A DNA stretch of 64,000 bases from Planctomycetia bacterium. GTDB taxonomy: Bacteria > Planctomycetota > Planctomycetia > Pirellulales > UBA1268. How positions within the stretch are numbered: position 1 is the first letter of the stretch; each line of letters begins with the position of its first letter. Below are positions 46,560 to 55,279 of the stretch, in pieces. The stretch is from NCBI GenBank assembly GCA_014192425.1, contig BJHK01000003.1, positions 62,001 through 126,000 on the forward strand, in the 5' to 3' direction. A program made the position numbers and the translations under genes. The notes beneath the pieces are model-generated. The model saw nothing but the letters and a program-made list of their open reading frames with translations. It ran no database searches and had not been told where the DNA came from.

Positions 46560-47699
46560 ATGGCTGGCACGATAAAGATGGTCCTACAGGGGGTGTTGGC
46601 CGTCGCTGCCACGGCGCTGATGGCGTTGGCGGACGATGCCCCCCTCCAGCCCGGCGATCGACCGGTCTTCGAGGCGCCCGTCGTGGTCGATGGCGCGGCG
46701 CTGCCGCGCGAACCGGTCAGTCCGCCGGCGCGGCAGCCTGCCGCCGACGGCACCTCCTCGGTGATCGTGCCGCCATCCCGCCAACCGAGCGACACGGCCG
46801 CCATCACCCAGGCCGGAGCCGCGGCGGGAGAACTGCTGGCCGACGCGTTCACCGCGCCGGAGCCGCGGGCCGGCGACGGCCCGCAGCAGCAGCCGCGCCC
46901 GCTGCCGCTGCTCGAGGCGCTCGACCGCTCCGGCGACCGGGCCCGTCGCCTGTGGATCACGCAGGCCTACTGGAAGGTGGCGGCGGACTTCGCCCGCGTC
47001 CGCTGGGCGGCCGAGGCCGTCGAGCGACTCGATCTCGTCGCCGCCGGCCAGGATCCGCACGATCGAGCCGTCCTCGACGTGGCGACTGCCGCGGCCCGCG
47101 CGGACCTCGCCGAGGCTCAGGCCCAGCTCGGCGGGTCGCAGCAGGAGCTGATCGACCTGGCGCGGATTCCCGGCACCGAACCGGCGCCGTGGCCGGTGGA
47201 CCGGCCGCTCGCCGTTCCCTACCAAACGCACTTCGAAACCATCTTCGCCAACCGCGTCGCCACGGGCAGGGTGCGGGCGATCGCCCGCACCCTGCCGGCT
47301 CGGCACGAAACCGTCGCCGCGCGCGCGGTGGCCGTCCGCGCGGCGGAGAAGGCGGCGGCGATGGCCGAGACCGACCATGCCAAGGGGCAGCGGCCGATCG
47401 AGGCGGTGATCGCCGCCCACCAGGCGCTCGTCGCCCAACAGCGAGACTTCGTTCGCGCCGTGCAGGCCTACAATCTCGACATCGCCGAATACGCGATGGC
47501 GGTCGGCGACCTGTCGATGCCCGACGAGCAGTTCGCGCGCATGCTCGTGGGCACGCCCGTGCCGTGGCGGCCGCAGCCCGCGGCCGGCGCGGCGCCGGCC
47601 CCGCCTGGAAGCGGCAGCAGCCCGAATGGCGGCACGCAGCCCCCGCCGCCGAATGGCGGCACGCAGCCCCTGCCGCCGAATGGCGGCACGCAGCCGTGA
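46560..47699 (+). CDS. TolC-like outer-membrane-factor half with proline repeats
   Basis: 379 residues. Hydrophobic N-terminus (VLQGVLAVAATALMALA), then a Pro/Ala-rich linker, then a helical region with heptads (ITQAYWKVAADFARVRWAAE, DVATAAARADLAEAQAQLGG, GQRPIEAVIAAHQALVAQQR and VQAYNLDIAEYAMAVG) of the kind found in TolC coiled-coil barrels. Only one repeat half is recognisable, and typical TolC-like proteins are longer, so it may be a reduced or specialised relative. The C-terminus carries three 9-residue repeats (NGGTQPPPP-like). Ribosome site GGAGG 6 nt before the ATG. The dus gene follows after 13 bp. It could serve the RND pump at 16.9 kb, but they are 28 kb apart. Confidence 0.6.
   Translation: MAGTIKMVLQGVLAVAATALMALADDAPLQPGDRPVFEAPVVVDGAALPREPVSPPARQPAADGTSSVIVPPSRQPSDTAAITQAGAAAGELLADAFTAPEPRAGDGPQQQPRPLPLLEALDRSGDRARRLWITQAYWKVAADFARVRWAAEAVERLDLVAAGQDPHDRAVLDVATAAARADLAEAQAQLGGSQQELIDLARIPGTEPAPWPVDRPLAVPYQTHFETIFANRVATGRVRAIARTLPARHETVAARAVAVRAAEKAAAMAETDHAKGQRPIEAVIAAHQALVAQQRDFVRAVQAYNLDIAEYAMAVGDLSMPDEQFARMLVGTPVPWRPQPAAGAAPAPPGSGSSPNGGTQPPPPNGGTQPLPPNGGTQP
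47624..47697 (+). repeat. 27-bp in-frame tandem repeat, three copies
   Basis: GAATGGCGGCACGCAGCCCC-type units begin at 47624, 47651 and 47678, each encoding NGGTQP plus three Pro/Leu residues, at the very end of the TolC-like protein. The third unit runs into the stop codon. Confidence 0.85.
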
Positions 47700-47712
47700 T
47701 ACGATCAGTTTC

Positions 47713-48759
47713 ATGATCGCCTCCCTAACCGCCCCTCCGGTGAAGCCGCTCTCCATCGGACCGGTCGTCGTCGATCCACCGATCCTCCAGGCCCCGATGG
47801 CCGGCTACACGAACTTCGCCTACCGGCAGGTGGTGCGGGAGTTCGGCGGCGCCGGCCTGCTGGCGACGGAGATGATCGCGGCCCGCAGCGCGATGTGGCT
47901 GGAGACGAATCGAGGCGAGCATCCGGACCGGCTGTGGGGCGTCCGCGACGAGCCGCGGCCCCTCGCCGTGCAGATGTGGGACAATGACCCGGAAAACCTC
48001 GCCGCGGTGGGGCGGCGGCTGGCGCGGGACTTCCGCGTCAGTGTCGTCGATCTCAACTTCGGCTGCCCTGTGCGACAGGTGACGGAGAAGGCCCACAGCG
48101 GCTCGTGGCTGCTCCGCGATCCCGACCGGGTGGGGACGATCGTGCGCCGCGTGGTGGAGGCCTGCGACGGTGTGCCGGTCACCGCGAAGATCAGGCTCGG
48201 CTGCGCGGAGTCGTGCCGCACCGCCGTCGAGGTGGCGCAGCGGATCGAGGAGGCGGGCGCGTCGTGCCTCACGGTGCACGGTCGGGTGGCGGCGCAGTTC
48301 TTCAAGGGCCGGGCCGACTGGGAGGCGATCGCCCACGTGAAGCGGAGCGTCTCCCGGATGCCCGTAGTCGGCAACGGCGACATCGACTCGGCGGAAACGG
48401 CGGTCGCCCGGCTCCGGGACAGCGGCGTGGATGGCGTCATGATCGCCCGCGAGGCGGTCGCCCGGCCGTGGATCTTCGCCCAGGCGGCCGCCCTGCTCCG
48501 CGGCGAGACGCCCCCACCCGATCCCACGCTCGCCGAACAGCGGGAGATCGTGCTCCACCACTACGATCTCGTCTGCCGCCGGTTCGGCGCGGACCGCGGC
48601 ACGCTCCTGATGCGCAAGTTCGCCTGCAGTTACGCCCAGGGGCTGCCCGGGGCCCGCGAGTTTCGCGGCCGCGTCTCCCGCGTGACCACACAGGGGGAAT
48701 TTCTGCAGGTCGTGCGGGCTTTTTTCCCGTCCGCGGACGCACCCCACGGGCCCGCCTGA
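47713..48759 (+). CDS. tRNA-dihydrouridine synthase (second paralogue)
   Basis: 348 residues of the Dus family, clearly different from the copy at 32 kb. PPILQAPMAGYTNFAYRQVV, catalytic SVVDLNFGCPVRQVTEKAHS (Cys in GCP), VTAKIRLGCAESC, LTVHGRVAAQFFKGRADW (the HGR motif with Val for Thr), MPVVGNGDIDSAETAVARL and MIAREAVARPWIF. Closest to DusB-type enzymes. It lies 13 bp after the TolC-like gene and would be co-transcribed. The ATG at 47713 is chosen since the in-frame upstream extension falls inside the repeats. Two Dus enzymes suggest division of labour over tRNA positions. Confidence 0.92.
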   Translation: MIASLTAPPVKPLSIGPVVVDPPILQAPMAGYTNFAYRQVVREFGGAGLLATEMIAARSAMWLETNRGEHPDRLWGVRDEPRPLAVQMWDNDPENLAAVGRRLARDFRVSVVDLNFGCPVRQVTEKAHSGSWLLRDPDRVGTIVRRVVEACDGVPVTAKIRLGCAESCRTAVEVAQRIEEAGASCLTVHGRVAAQFFKGRADWEAIAHVKRSVSRMPVVGNGDIDSAETAVARLRDSGVDGVMIAREAVARPWIFAQAAALLRGETPPPDPTLAEQREIVLHHYDLVCRRFGADRGTLLMRKFACSYAQGLPGAREFRGRVSRVTTQGEFLQVVRAFFPSADAPHGPA

Positions 48760-48797
48760 CGACCGACAAGATGTGGCGATGTTTTTCGCACGCCCAG

Positions 48798-48825
48798 TTG
48801 TCAAAAATATTCCCGGCGGTACAAT
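48798..48825 (+). promoter_or_regulatory. sigma70-type promoter of the Fe-S (suf) operon
   Basis: TTGTCA at 48798-48803 (5 of 6), 16-nt spacer and TACAAT at 48820-48825 (5 of 6). Start of transcription near 48832, giving a 35-nt leader before the first gene. The spacer and -35 region contain an AT-rich AAAAATATT block, a possible operator for the regulator encoded next. It is one of the few consensus-like promoters in the window. Confidence 0.7.
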
Positions 48826-48866
48826 GTCGCGTTCAGACCCGATTGATTTCCTGCACTGGCCTTTCA

Positions 48867-49640
48867 ATGACCCTTCCGACCACCATGGAATCGAACCGCT
48901 CGACCGACGCGGCCGTGGTCGAACTGCTTCGGGTCGAACAGGCGCTGGGAATCGCGGACCTTTCGACGGCGCTCGGCGTGACGGCGACGGCCGTGCGGCA
49001 ACGGCTCGACCGGCTCATGAAAGCCGGGCTTGTCGAGCGGTCCACGATCGCCAGGCCGCGGGGCCGGCCGGCCCACGCCTACCGCCTGACCCCCGCCGGC
49101 CGCAAGTCGGGGGGAGACAATTTCCGTGACCTGGCCTTCGTGCTCTGGCGGGAGATCCGCGGCGTTCGCGAACCGGCCGTTCGCCAGGGGTTGCTGGCCC
49201 GGATCGGCTCCGCGATGGCCGACATGTACCGGCCCCAGATCCGGGGCGAGACCGTCGCCGATCGGCTGGAAAGCGTCGCCGGACTGATGCGGAGCCGGTC
49301 GATCGCCTGCGGCGTCGAGCCCGCCGCCTCCGGCGCGCAGAACCTGCCGGTGCTCGCCAGCTACGCCTGCCCGTATCCGGAACTCGCCGAGGAGGACCGC
49401 ACCATCTGCGCGGCTGAACGGCTCATGATCCAGGAACTTGCCGGGGCCCCCGTCGCCCTGTCGGAGTGCCGCCTCGACGGCGCCGGCTGCTGTCGGTTCA
49501 CCGCCGATGCATCGCGGTCCAGCGAACCGGCCGGGCTCGAAACGGCCCCCGGTCTTGAAAACGAGCCGGTTGCAGCATCGAATGCCGAACGGTTTCATCC
49601 CCTGCACAGCCCCGCGCGGGCATCGGAGAGAGTTGTATGA
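48867..49640 (+). CDS. sufR: SufR-like Fe-S-dependent transcriptional regulator
   Basis: 257 residues (or 251 from the ATG at 48885). N-terminal winged helix-turn-helix ([54 protein letters not shown]) of the ArsR/DeoR-like kind. The C-terminal domain has a cysteine cluster: C168, C181, C201, C208 and C209 ([15 protein letters not shown], then [12 protein letters not shown]), resembling the Fe-S-binding part of cyanobacterial SufR. It is likely to bind a cluster and repress the downstream suf genes when Fe-S supply is sufficient. Its first position in the suf operon supports the call. The tail after residue 212 is unstructured. Its stop overlaps the next start (ATGA). No ribosome site is seen. 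Confidence 0.82.
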   Translation: MTLPTTMESNRSTDAAVVELLRVEQALGIADLSTALGVTATAVRQRLDRLMKAGLVERSTIARPRGRPAHAYRLTPAGRKSGGDNFRDLAFVLWREIRGVREPAVRQGLLARIGSAMADMYRPQIRGETVADRLESVAGLMRSRSIACGVEPAASGAQNLPVLASYACPYPELAEEDRTICAAERLMIQELAGAPVALSECRLDGAGCCRFTADASRSSEPAGLETAPGLENEPVAASNAERFHPLHSPARASERVV

Positions 49641-50266
49641 CGCAGCAGACGCAGCCAGCCACGCCGACGCCCTGGATCGAGGGGCGGTTCGAGGAGAACC
49701 TCGTGCTCACCACCGTCGAGCAGGCGATCAACTGGGCCCGGCAGTCGAGCATCTGGCCGATGACGTTCGGGCTGGCGTGCTGCGCCATCGAGATGATGGC
49801 GGCGGGGGCGAGCCGCTTCGACATGGACCGCTTCGGTGCCGGCGCCTTCCGGGCCACGCCGCGGCAGGCCGACCTGATGATCGTGGCCGGCACGGTCACC
49901 TACAAGATGGCCAGCCGCGTGCGCCGGCTCTACAACCTGATGCCCGATCCGAAGTACGTGATCGCCATGGGTGCCTGCACGACCGGCGGCGGCCCGTACT
50001 TCAAGTGGGGCTACCACGTCGTCAAGGGCGTTGATCTCGTCGTCCCGGTGGACGTCTACGTTCCCGGCTGCCCGCCGCGGCCCGAGAGCCTGCTCGAGGG
50101 TCTGATGCGAATCCAGGACAAGATCCTCGGCCAACGGATCGCACGGCAGAAGGGGGGCGACGGCAAGGTCGCCGACGAACTCCCGGTGCCGCACCATTCC
50201 GGCTACGTCGCCCCGGCTGTGACGAGCAGTGAGCTCGTCTACGACCACCAGAAGGTCCAGGCCTGA
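49637..50266 (+). CDS. nuoB: NuoB-like NADH-quinone oxidoreductase subunit (complex I, cluster N2)
   Basis: 209 residues with the NuoB/PSST features: [20 protein letters not shown] (Cys48, Cys49), [11 protein letters not shown] (Cys114), and [20 protein letters not shown] (Cys145), the four ligands of the terminal cluster N2. Complex I subunit B passes electrons to quinone at the junction of the hydrophilic and membrane arms. Here it is a lone gene inside the suf operon, coupled to sufR by an ATGA overlap, with no other nuo genes in view. It may be the main NuoB relocated, or a specialised copy. All ligands are intact, so it should hold a 4Fe-4S cluster. Confidence 0.9.
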   Translation: MTQQTQPATPTPWIEGRFEENLVLTTVEQAINWARQSSIWPMTFGLACCAIEMMAAGASRFDMDRFGAGAFRATPRQADLMIVAGTVTYKMASRVRRLYNLMPDPKYVIAMGACTTGGGPYFKWGYHVVKGVDLVVPVDVYVPGCPPRPESLLEGLMRIQDKILGQRIARQKGGDGKVADELPVPHHSGYVAPAVTSSELVYDHQKVQA

Positions 50267-50298
50267 TCCCGTTTCCCTCTCCGACACGTCTCCCCGCC

Positions 50299-51177
50299 AT
50301 GACAACCCCCGCACGCGACACGCTCGTCATCAAGAACCTCCATGTCTCCGTCGAGGGACAGGAGATCCTCAAGGGGGTGGACCTGGAGATCGGCCGCGGC
50401 GAGGTCCACGCCCTGATGGGCCCCAACGGCTCCGGCAAGAGCACGCTCGGCTATGCGATCATGGGGCATCCGTCCTACGAGGTGACGGCCGGCTCGATCG
50501 AGCTCGTCGCCGCCGACGGCACCCGGCACGACCTCCTCGCCATGGAGCCCGACCAGCGGGCCCGGGCGGGCGTGTTCCTCGCCTTCCAGCGGCCGATGGC
50601 GATTCCCGGCGTCCGGCTCGCCGAGTTCCTTCGCCATGCGGTCACGAACGTCCGCAACCCGGACCGCAAGGAGGGGCACGAGCTGATGCCGATGAAGGAC
50701 TTCCGTTCCGAGCTCAAGGCGAAGATGGGCGAACTGTCGATGGACACGGATTTCGCGCGGCGGTACGTCAACGACGGCTTCTCCGGCGGCGAGATGAAGC
50801 GGGCCGAGATCCTCCAGCTCGCCATGCTCAAGCCGCGGTTCGCGATCCTCGACGAGACCGACAGCGGCCTCGACGCCGACGCCGTCCGCCTCGCCAGCCA
50901 GAGCATCGCCCGGATCGGCAGCGGCGCCGCGCCGGGGAGCGCGGAGATGGGGATTCTCATCATCACCCACCACGAGCAACTGCTCGAGCACAACATTCCG
51001 CTGCGGACGCACGTCATGCTCGGCGGCCGAATCGTCGAGTCGGGCGGCCCGGAACTCGCCGCCGAACTCCACAAGCGCGGCTACGAGCGGATCCGGGCGG
51101 CCTACCCCGATGCCGCGGCGGCCGAGCGGGCCATGGATGAGAAGCGGACCCCTTCCCGAGAACCCGTCGGCGCCTGA
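50299..51177 (+). CDS. sufC: Fe-S cluster assembly ATPase SufC
   Basis: 292 residues, somewhat longer than usual (about 250) because of an insert and C-terminal tail. ABC ATPase: Walker [12 protein letters not shown] (residues 40-50), Q-loop [13 protein letters not shown], signature [14 protein letters not shown], Walker [14 protein letters not shown] and the switch His ([11 protein letters not shown]). SufC powers the SufBC2D scaffold that builds clusters from sulfur and iron. The ATG at 50299 is 32 bp after nuoB; no strong ribosome site is visible. In order with sufB and sufD, as in many Suf operons. Confidence 0.96.
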   Translation: MTTPARDTLVIKNLHVSVEGQEILKGVDLEIGRGEVHALMGPNGSGKSTLGYAIMGHPSYEVTAGSIELVAADGTRHDLLAMEPDQRARAGVFLAFQRPMAIPGVRLAEFLRHAVTNVRNPDRKEGHELMPMKDFRSELKAKMGELSMDTDFARRYVNDGFSGGEMKRAEILQLAMLKPRFAILDETDSGLDADAVRLASQSIARIGSGAAPGSAEMGILIITHHEQLLEHNIPLRTHVMLGGRIVESGGPELAAELHKRGYERIRAAYPDAAAAERAMDEKRTPSREPVGA

Positions 51178-51203
51178 CGCGACACAGAACCAGGAGCACC
51201 ACC

Positions 51204-52616
51204 ATGTCGGCCGGCCTCGACGAATCCTCGACCCTCGCCCTCGGCGAGATCAACAAGTACGACTTCCGCACCGACTCCCCGGCCGTGTTCAAGGCCCGGC
51301 GCGGGATCGACGCGACGATCGTGGCGCAGATTTCGGAGATGAAGCGCGAGCCGGCGTGGATGCGCGACTTCCGCCTCAAGTCGCTGGAGATCTTCGACTC
51401 CAAACCGATGCCGCACTGGGGCGGCCACGTGGGGGTCGATTTCCAGGAGATCTTCTACTACCTCAAGCCGGCCGAGCAGCAGGGGAAGACCTGGGAGGAG
51501 GTGCCCGACGCGATCAAGAAGACGTTCGACCGGCTCGGCATCCCCGAGGCCGAGCGAAAGTTCCTCGCCGGGGTGAAGGCCCAGTTCGAGAGCGAGGTGG
51601 TCTACGGGTCGCTGCAGGAGGACCTGGCCAAGAAGGGAGTGATCTTTACCGACACCGACACCGCCGTCCGCGAGCATTCCGACCTGCTCCGCGAATACTT
51701 CGGCACGATCATTCCCCCCACCGACAACAAGTTCGCCGCCCTCAACTCCGCCGTCTGGTCGGGAGGCTCTTTCATCTACGTTCCCAAGGGGGTGAAGATC
51801 GAGTTTCCGCTCCAGGCCTACTTCCGCATCAATGCCGAGAGCATGGGGCAGTTCGAGCGGACGTTGATCATCGTCGACGAGGGGGCGCAGGTGCACTACG
51901 TGGAGGGCTGCACGGCCCCGATGTACTCGACCGAGAGCCTGCACTCCGCCGTCGTCGAGATCGTCGTCAAGCGCGGCGGCCGCTGCCGCTACACGACGAT
52001 CCAGAACTGGGCCAACAACATCTACAATCTCGTCACCAAGCGGGCCATGGCCTACGGCGATTCCCTCATGGAGTGGATCGACGGCAACCTCGGCAGCCAC
52101 CTGACGATGAAGTACCCGGCGGTCTACATGATGGAGCCGGGGGCCCGGGGGGAGATCCTCTCGATCGCCTTCGCCTCCGCCGGCCAGCACCAGGACGCCG
52201 GCGCCAAACTCGTCCACGCCGCGCCGCACACCAGCGGCCGGATCGTCTCCAAGAGCATCTCCAAGAACGGCGGCCGGGCCAGCTACCGGGGCCTCGTCAA
52301 GGTCGAGCCGGGGGCGAAGAAGAGCCGCTCCAGCGTCGTCTGCGACGCCCTGATCCTCGACGACCGGAGCCGCAGCGACACCTACCCGTACATCGAGATC
52401 GAGGAGCAGGACGTCTCGATCGGCCACGAGGCGAGCGTCTCCAAGATCGGCGAGGAGCAGCTCTTCTACTTGCAGAGCCGCGGCCTCACCGAGGCCGAGG
52501 CGAGCACGATGATCGTCGGCGGCTTCATCGAGCCGCTCGTCAAGGAACTGCCGATGGAGTATGCGGTGGAGATGAACCGGCTGATCGAACTGCAGATGGA
52601 AGGCTCCGTGGGCTAG
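51204..52616 (+). CDS. sufB: Fe-S cluster assembly scaffold SufB
   Basis: 470 residues, the usual length. Family markers: [73 protein letters not shown] (with the conserved Cys region), [15 protein letters not shown], and DPEALTR-like C-terminal [20 protein letters not shown] followed by a tail typical of SufB. The protein is the main scaffold where clusters are assembled within SufBC2D. AGGAG lies 6 nt before the ATG, 26 bp after sufC. Confidence 0.97.
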   Translation: MSAGLDESSTLALGEINKYDFRTDSPAVFKARRGIDATIVAQISEMKREPAWMRDFRLKSLEIFDSKPMPHWGGHVGVDFQEIFYYLKPAEQQGKTWEEVPDAIKKTFDRLGIPEAERKFLAGVKAQFESEVVYGSLQEDLAKKGVIFTDTDTAVREHSDLLREYFGTIIPPTDNKFAALNSAVWSGGSFIYVPKGVKIEFPLQAYFRINAESMGQFERTLIIVDEGAQVHYVEGCTAPMYSTESLHSAVVEIVVKRGGRCRYTTIQNWANNIYNLVTKRAMAYGDSLMEWIDGNLGSHLTMKYPAVYMMEPGARGEILSIAFASAGQHQDAGAKLVHAAPHTSGRIVSKSISKNGGRASYRGLVKVEPGAKKSRSSVVCDALILDDRSRSDTYPYIEIEEQDVSIGHEASVSKIGEEQLFYLQSRGLTEAEASTMIVGGFIEPLVKELPMEYAVEMNRLIELQMEGSVG

Positions 52617-52633
52617 CCGCCCGCGCTCGTACG

Positions 52634-54028
52634 ATGACCACGGCCACCGCCACGCCCACCGCTCCCGCCGGCATCCCCTTCGACCGCGCCGGTCTCGAGG
52701 CCCTGCTCGCGACCAGTGCCGAGCCGAACTGGGTCGGCGACCGGCGGCGCGCGGCGCTGGCCACGCTCGAGTCGCTCGGCCTGCCCGACCGGCGCAGCGA
52801 GAACTGGATGCGGACCGACCTGCGGATGTTCAAGCCCGCCGCCTGGTCGCTCGCTGCCGCCGCACGCCCGGCCGATCTGCCCGCGGACCTCCTCGCGGCG
52901 GCGATCGCCGCCGGCGAGACGGGGGCCGACTCCCTTGCCGACGACGGCCCGCGGCCCGCATCGCACCTGCCGCTCGCCGGTCGCTTCGCCACGCTCGACG
53001 GTCATGTCGTCCGTGACGAGCTCGATCCGGCGCTCGCCGCCCGCGGTGTCGCCTTCGGCGCGGCGGACCGCGTGCTGGCCGCCCAGCGGGCCGAACTCGA
53101 GCCCCACTGGTTCTCGGTGATCGATGCCGGGTGCGACTGGTTCGCCGCCCTGCACGGGGCGTTTCATCGGGCCAGCGCCGTCCTCTACGTGCCGGCCGGC
53201 GTCCGGGTGGCCGCACCGCTCCACGTCCTCTCCGCGATCGGCCCGGGGGGTGTCGACACGTCGCACCTCCTCGTCGTTCTCGGCGACGGCGCCGAGGCCA
53301 CGCTGCTCACGGAAACGGCCGGCGGCGGCGCCGCGGGTACGGCCGGTGGCTTCCACTGCGGCGGCACGGAGATCGTGGTCGGCCGCGGCGCCTTCCTCCG
53401 GATCGTCAATTTGCAGAACTGGAACACCGGCGTCTGGCACGTCGCCCGGCAAAAGGCCGTGGTGCACGAGCAGGGGCGGCTGCAGTGGACGCTCGGCGCC
53501 CTCGGCAGCCGGCTCTCGCAGGTCGCCCAGGACGTGGCCCTCGTCGGCCGCCAGGCCGACGCCCAGGTCAACGGCGTGATGTTCACCGAGGGCCGGCAGC
53601 AGCTCGTCTACAACACGCTGCAGCACCACGAGGCGCCGGCCTGCAGGAGCGACCTGCTCTACAAGGGCGCCCTCCAGGACCGGAGCCGGATCGTGTGGCG
53701 CGGCATGATCAAGGTCGACAAGGCCGCGCAGAAGACCGACGGCTACCAGCGGAATGACAACCTGATGCTCTCCGATGCGGCCCGGGTCGACTCGATTCCG
53801 GGGCTGGAGATCGAGGCTGACGACGTCCGCTGCACCCACGGGGCGACGAGCGGCCGCGTCGATGCCGAACAGGTGTTCTACGCCCAGGCCCGCGGCCTGT
53901 CGGCCGACGAGGCGGCGCGGCTCGTGGTGGCCGGCTTCTTCCGGCAGGTGTTCGACCGGATCACGATACCGCCCGTTCGCGAGGCGCTGGCCGGGGCCAT
54001 CGGCCGGCGGATCCGGCGCATCTCCTGA
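52634..54028 (+). CDS. sufD: Fe-S cluster assembly protein SufD
   Basis: 464 residues, paralogue of SufB and partner in SufBC2D. Recognised from SENWMRTDLRMFKP near the N-terminus, RASAVLYVPAGVRVAAPLHV, HLLVVLGDGAEATLLTETAG, VNLQNWNTGVWHVARQKAVV, GRQQLVYNTLQHHEAPAC, the conserved RSDLLYKGALQDRSRIVWRG and the C-terminal ADDVRCTHGATSGRVDAEQV (with Cys and His shared with SufB). The ATG at 52634 lies 17 bp after sufB; the upstream open frame overlaps sufB and is not used. An operon member. Confidence 0.95.
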   Translation: MTTATATPTAPAGIPFDRAGLEALLATSAEPNWVGDRRRAALATLESLGLPDRRSENWMRTDLRMFKPAAWSLAAAARPADLPADLLAAAIAAGETGADSLADDGPRPASHLPLAGRFATLDGHVVRDELDPALAARGVAFGAADRVLAAQRAELEPHWFSVIDAGCDWFAALHGAFHRASAVLYVPAGVRVAAPLHVLSAIGPGGVDTSHLLVVLGDGAEATLLTETAGGGAAGTAGGFHCGGTEIVVGRGAFLRIVNLQNWNTGVWHVARQKAVVHEQGRLQWTLGALGSRLSQVAQDVALVGRQADAQVNGVMFTEGRQQLVYNTLQHHEAPACRSDLLYKGALQDRSRIVWRGMIKVDKAAQKTDGYQRNDNLMLSDAARVDSIPGLEIEADDVRCTHGATSGRVDAEQVFYAQARGLSADEAARLVVAGFFRQVFDRITIPPVREALAGAIGRRIRRIS

Positions 54029-54039
54029 GGACCTGCGTG

Positions 54040-54834
54040 ATGGCCGAATTCCAGAAGGTGGCCGCGGTCAGCGAGGTTCCCGATCCGGGCAAGACGCTCG
54101 TCGAGGTCGATGGCGAGATGGTGGCGGTGTTCCACGTCGCCGGCCAGTGGTACGCCGTCGACGACGTCTGCACGCATGACGGTGGCCCGCTCGCCGACGG
54201 CGAGCTGCGGAATCACACGATCGCCTGCCCGCGGCACGGGGCGAAGTTCGACATCCGTACCGGGGCGGCGCTGACGATGCCGGCCGTGCGGCCGACGCGG
54301 GCCCACGACGTGAAACTCGAGGATGGCGGCGTCTGGATCCGGCTCCGGCCGGCCGCGGGCGGAGCCGGTCCCGCCGATCATGCGGCTCCGGCAGCCGGCG
54401 CCGCGGCGCCGGGCACGGTGCCCGCGGCAGCTGCGACAGCGCCGGCCGCTGCCGGCCTGGAGTCGGCAGCACCGCAGCCGGCCGCTCCGCCCGCCGACAG
54501 CCTTGCGTCGCAGCCCCTGTGCGAAGACGTCGTCCGCGAGGTGCTCAAGGAGGTCAAGGATCCGGAACTGTTCGTCAACATCGTCGACCTCGGCCTGATC
54601 TACGGCGTCACGCTCTCCCCGGCTGCCGATGCCCCCGGCCGGCAGCACGTGGCGATCGACATGACGATGACGAGCCCGGCCTGCCCGGCCGGTCCACAGC
54701 TGATCGGCGACACGAAGCGCGTGCTGGGGGCGCGGACCGACGTGTCGGCCGTCGAGGTCCGGATCGTGATGGATCCTCCCTGGACGCCGGACCGGATGAC
54801 CGAATCCGCCCGCGACCAACTGGGGATATTCTGA
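54040..54834 (+). CDS. Rieske ferredoxin-MIP18 (SufT-like) fusion protein
   Basis: 264 residues joining two Fe-S-related modules. Residues 1-105 are a Rieske 2Fe-2S ferredoxin: C44-T-H46 and C63-P-R-H66 ligands (VCTHDGGPLADG, ACPRHGAKFDIRTG). Residues about 110-160 are an Ala/Pro linker. Residues about 165-264 are a MIP18/DUF59 domain as in SufT and PaaD: VLKEVKDPELFVNIVDLGLI, DMTMTSPACPAGPQLIG with its Cys, and MDPPWTPDRM. MIP18 proteins help mature or insert Fe-S clusters. Separate genes are usual, so the fusion is unusual. The ATG at 54040 with GAGG 9 nt before is preferred to the GTG at 54037; the gene is 11 bp after sufD, ending the operon. Confidence 0.92.
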   Translation: MAEFQKVAAVSEVPDPGKTLVEVDGEMVAVFHVAGQWYAVDDVCTHDGGPLADGELRNHTIACPRHGAKFDIRTGAALTMPAVRPTRAHDVKLEDGGVWIRLRPAAGGAGPADHAAPAAGAAAPGTVPAAAATAPAAAGLESAAPQPAAPPADSLASQPLCEDVVREVLKEVKDPELFVNIVDLGLIYGVTLSPAADAPGRQHVAIDMTMTSPACPAGPQLIGDTKRVLGARTDVSAVEVRIVMDPPWTPDRMTESARDQLGIF

Positions 54835-54851
54835 CTTGAGCGCCTGCGGGG

Positions 54852-55279
54852 CCATCCATGGCCCCCGCAGGCTTGACCACGTGCGAGCCTGCTCGCACGT
54901 GGCACGCGGACGCACCTCCGGGCGTCCGTGGCCGCCTGGACGGCGGCACAGCACCAGCCGGCGGACGCCGGCCAAGCGAGGCGAGGCACGAAGCCGAGGT
55001 CGAGCGGGAACACGGCCCCATCCATGGCCCCCGCAGGCTTGACCACGTGCGAGCCTGCTCGCACGTGGCACGCGGACGCACCTCCGGGCGTCCGTGGCCG
55101 CCTGGACGGCGGCACAGCACCAGCCGGCGGACGCCGGCCAAGCGAGGCGAGGCACGAAGCCGAGGTCGAGCGGGAACACGGCCCCATCCATGGCCCCCGC
55201 AGGCTTGACCACGTGCGAGCCTGCTCGCACGTGGCACGCGGACGCACCTCCGGGCGTCCGTGGCCGCCTGGACGGCGGC
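54852..55279. repeat. 166-bp tandem repeat array, about 2.6 copies
   Basis: Near-identical copies start at 54852, 55018 and 55184; the third stops matching at 55279. Each holds a 12-bp-arm palindrome (CCACGTGCGAGC-CT-GCTCGCACGTGG), the hairpin GGACGC/GCGTCC and GGCCATGG/CCATGGCC-type arms. 166 is not a multiple of 3, so no repeated protein. It sits directly after the Fe-S operon and before the convergent 3' end of a glycosyltransferase gene. A degenerate fourth start may follow near 55303. Confidence 0.9.
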
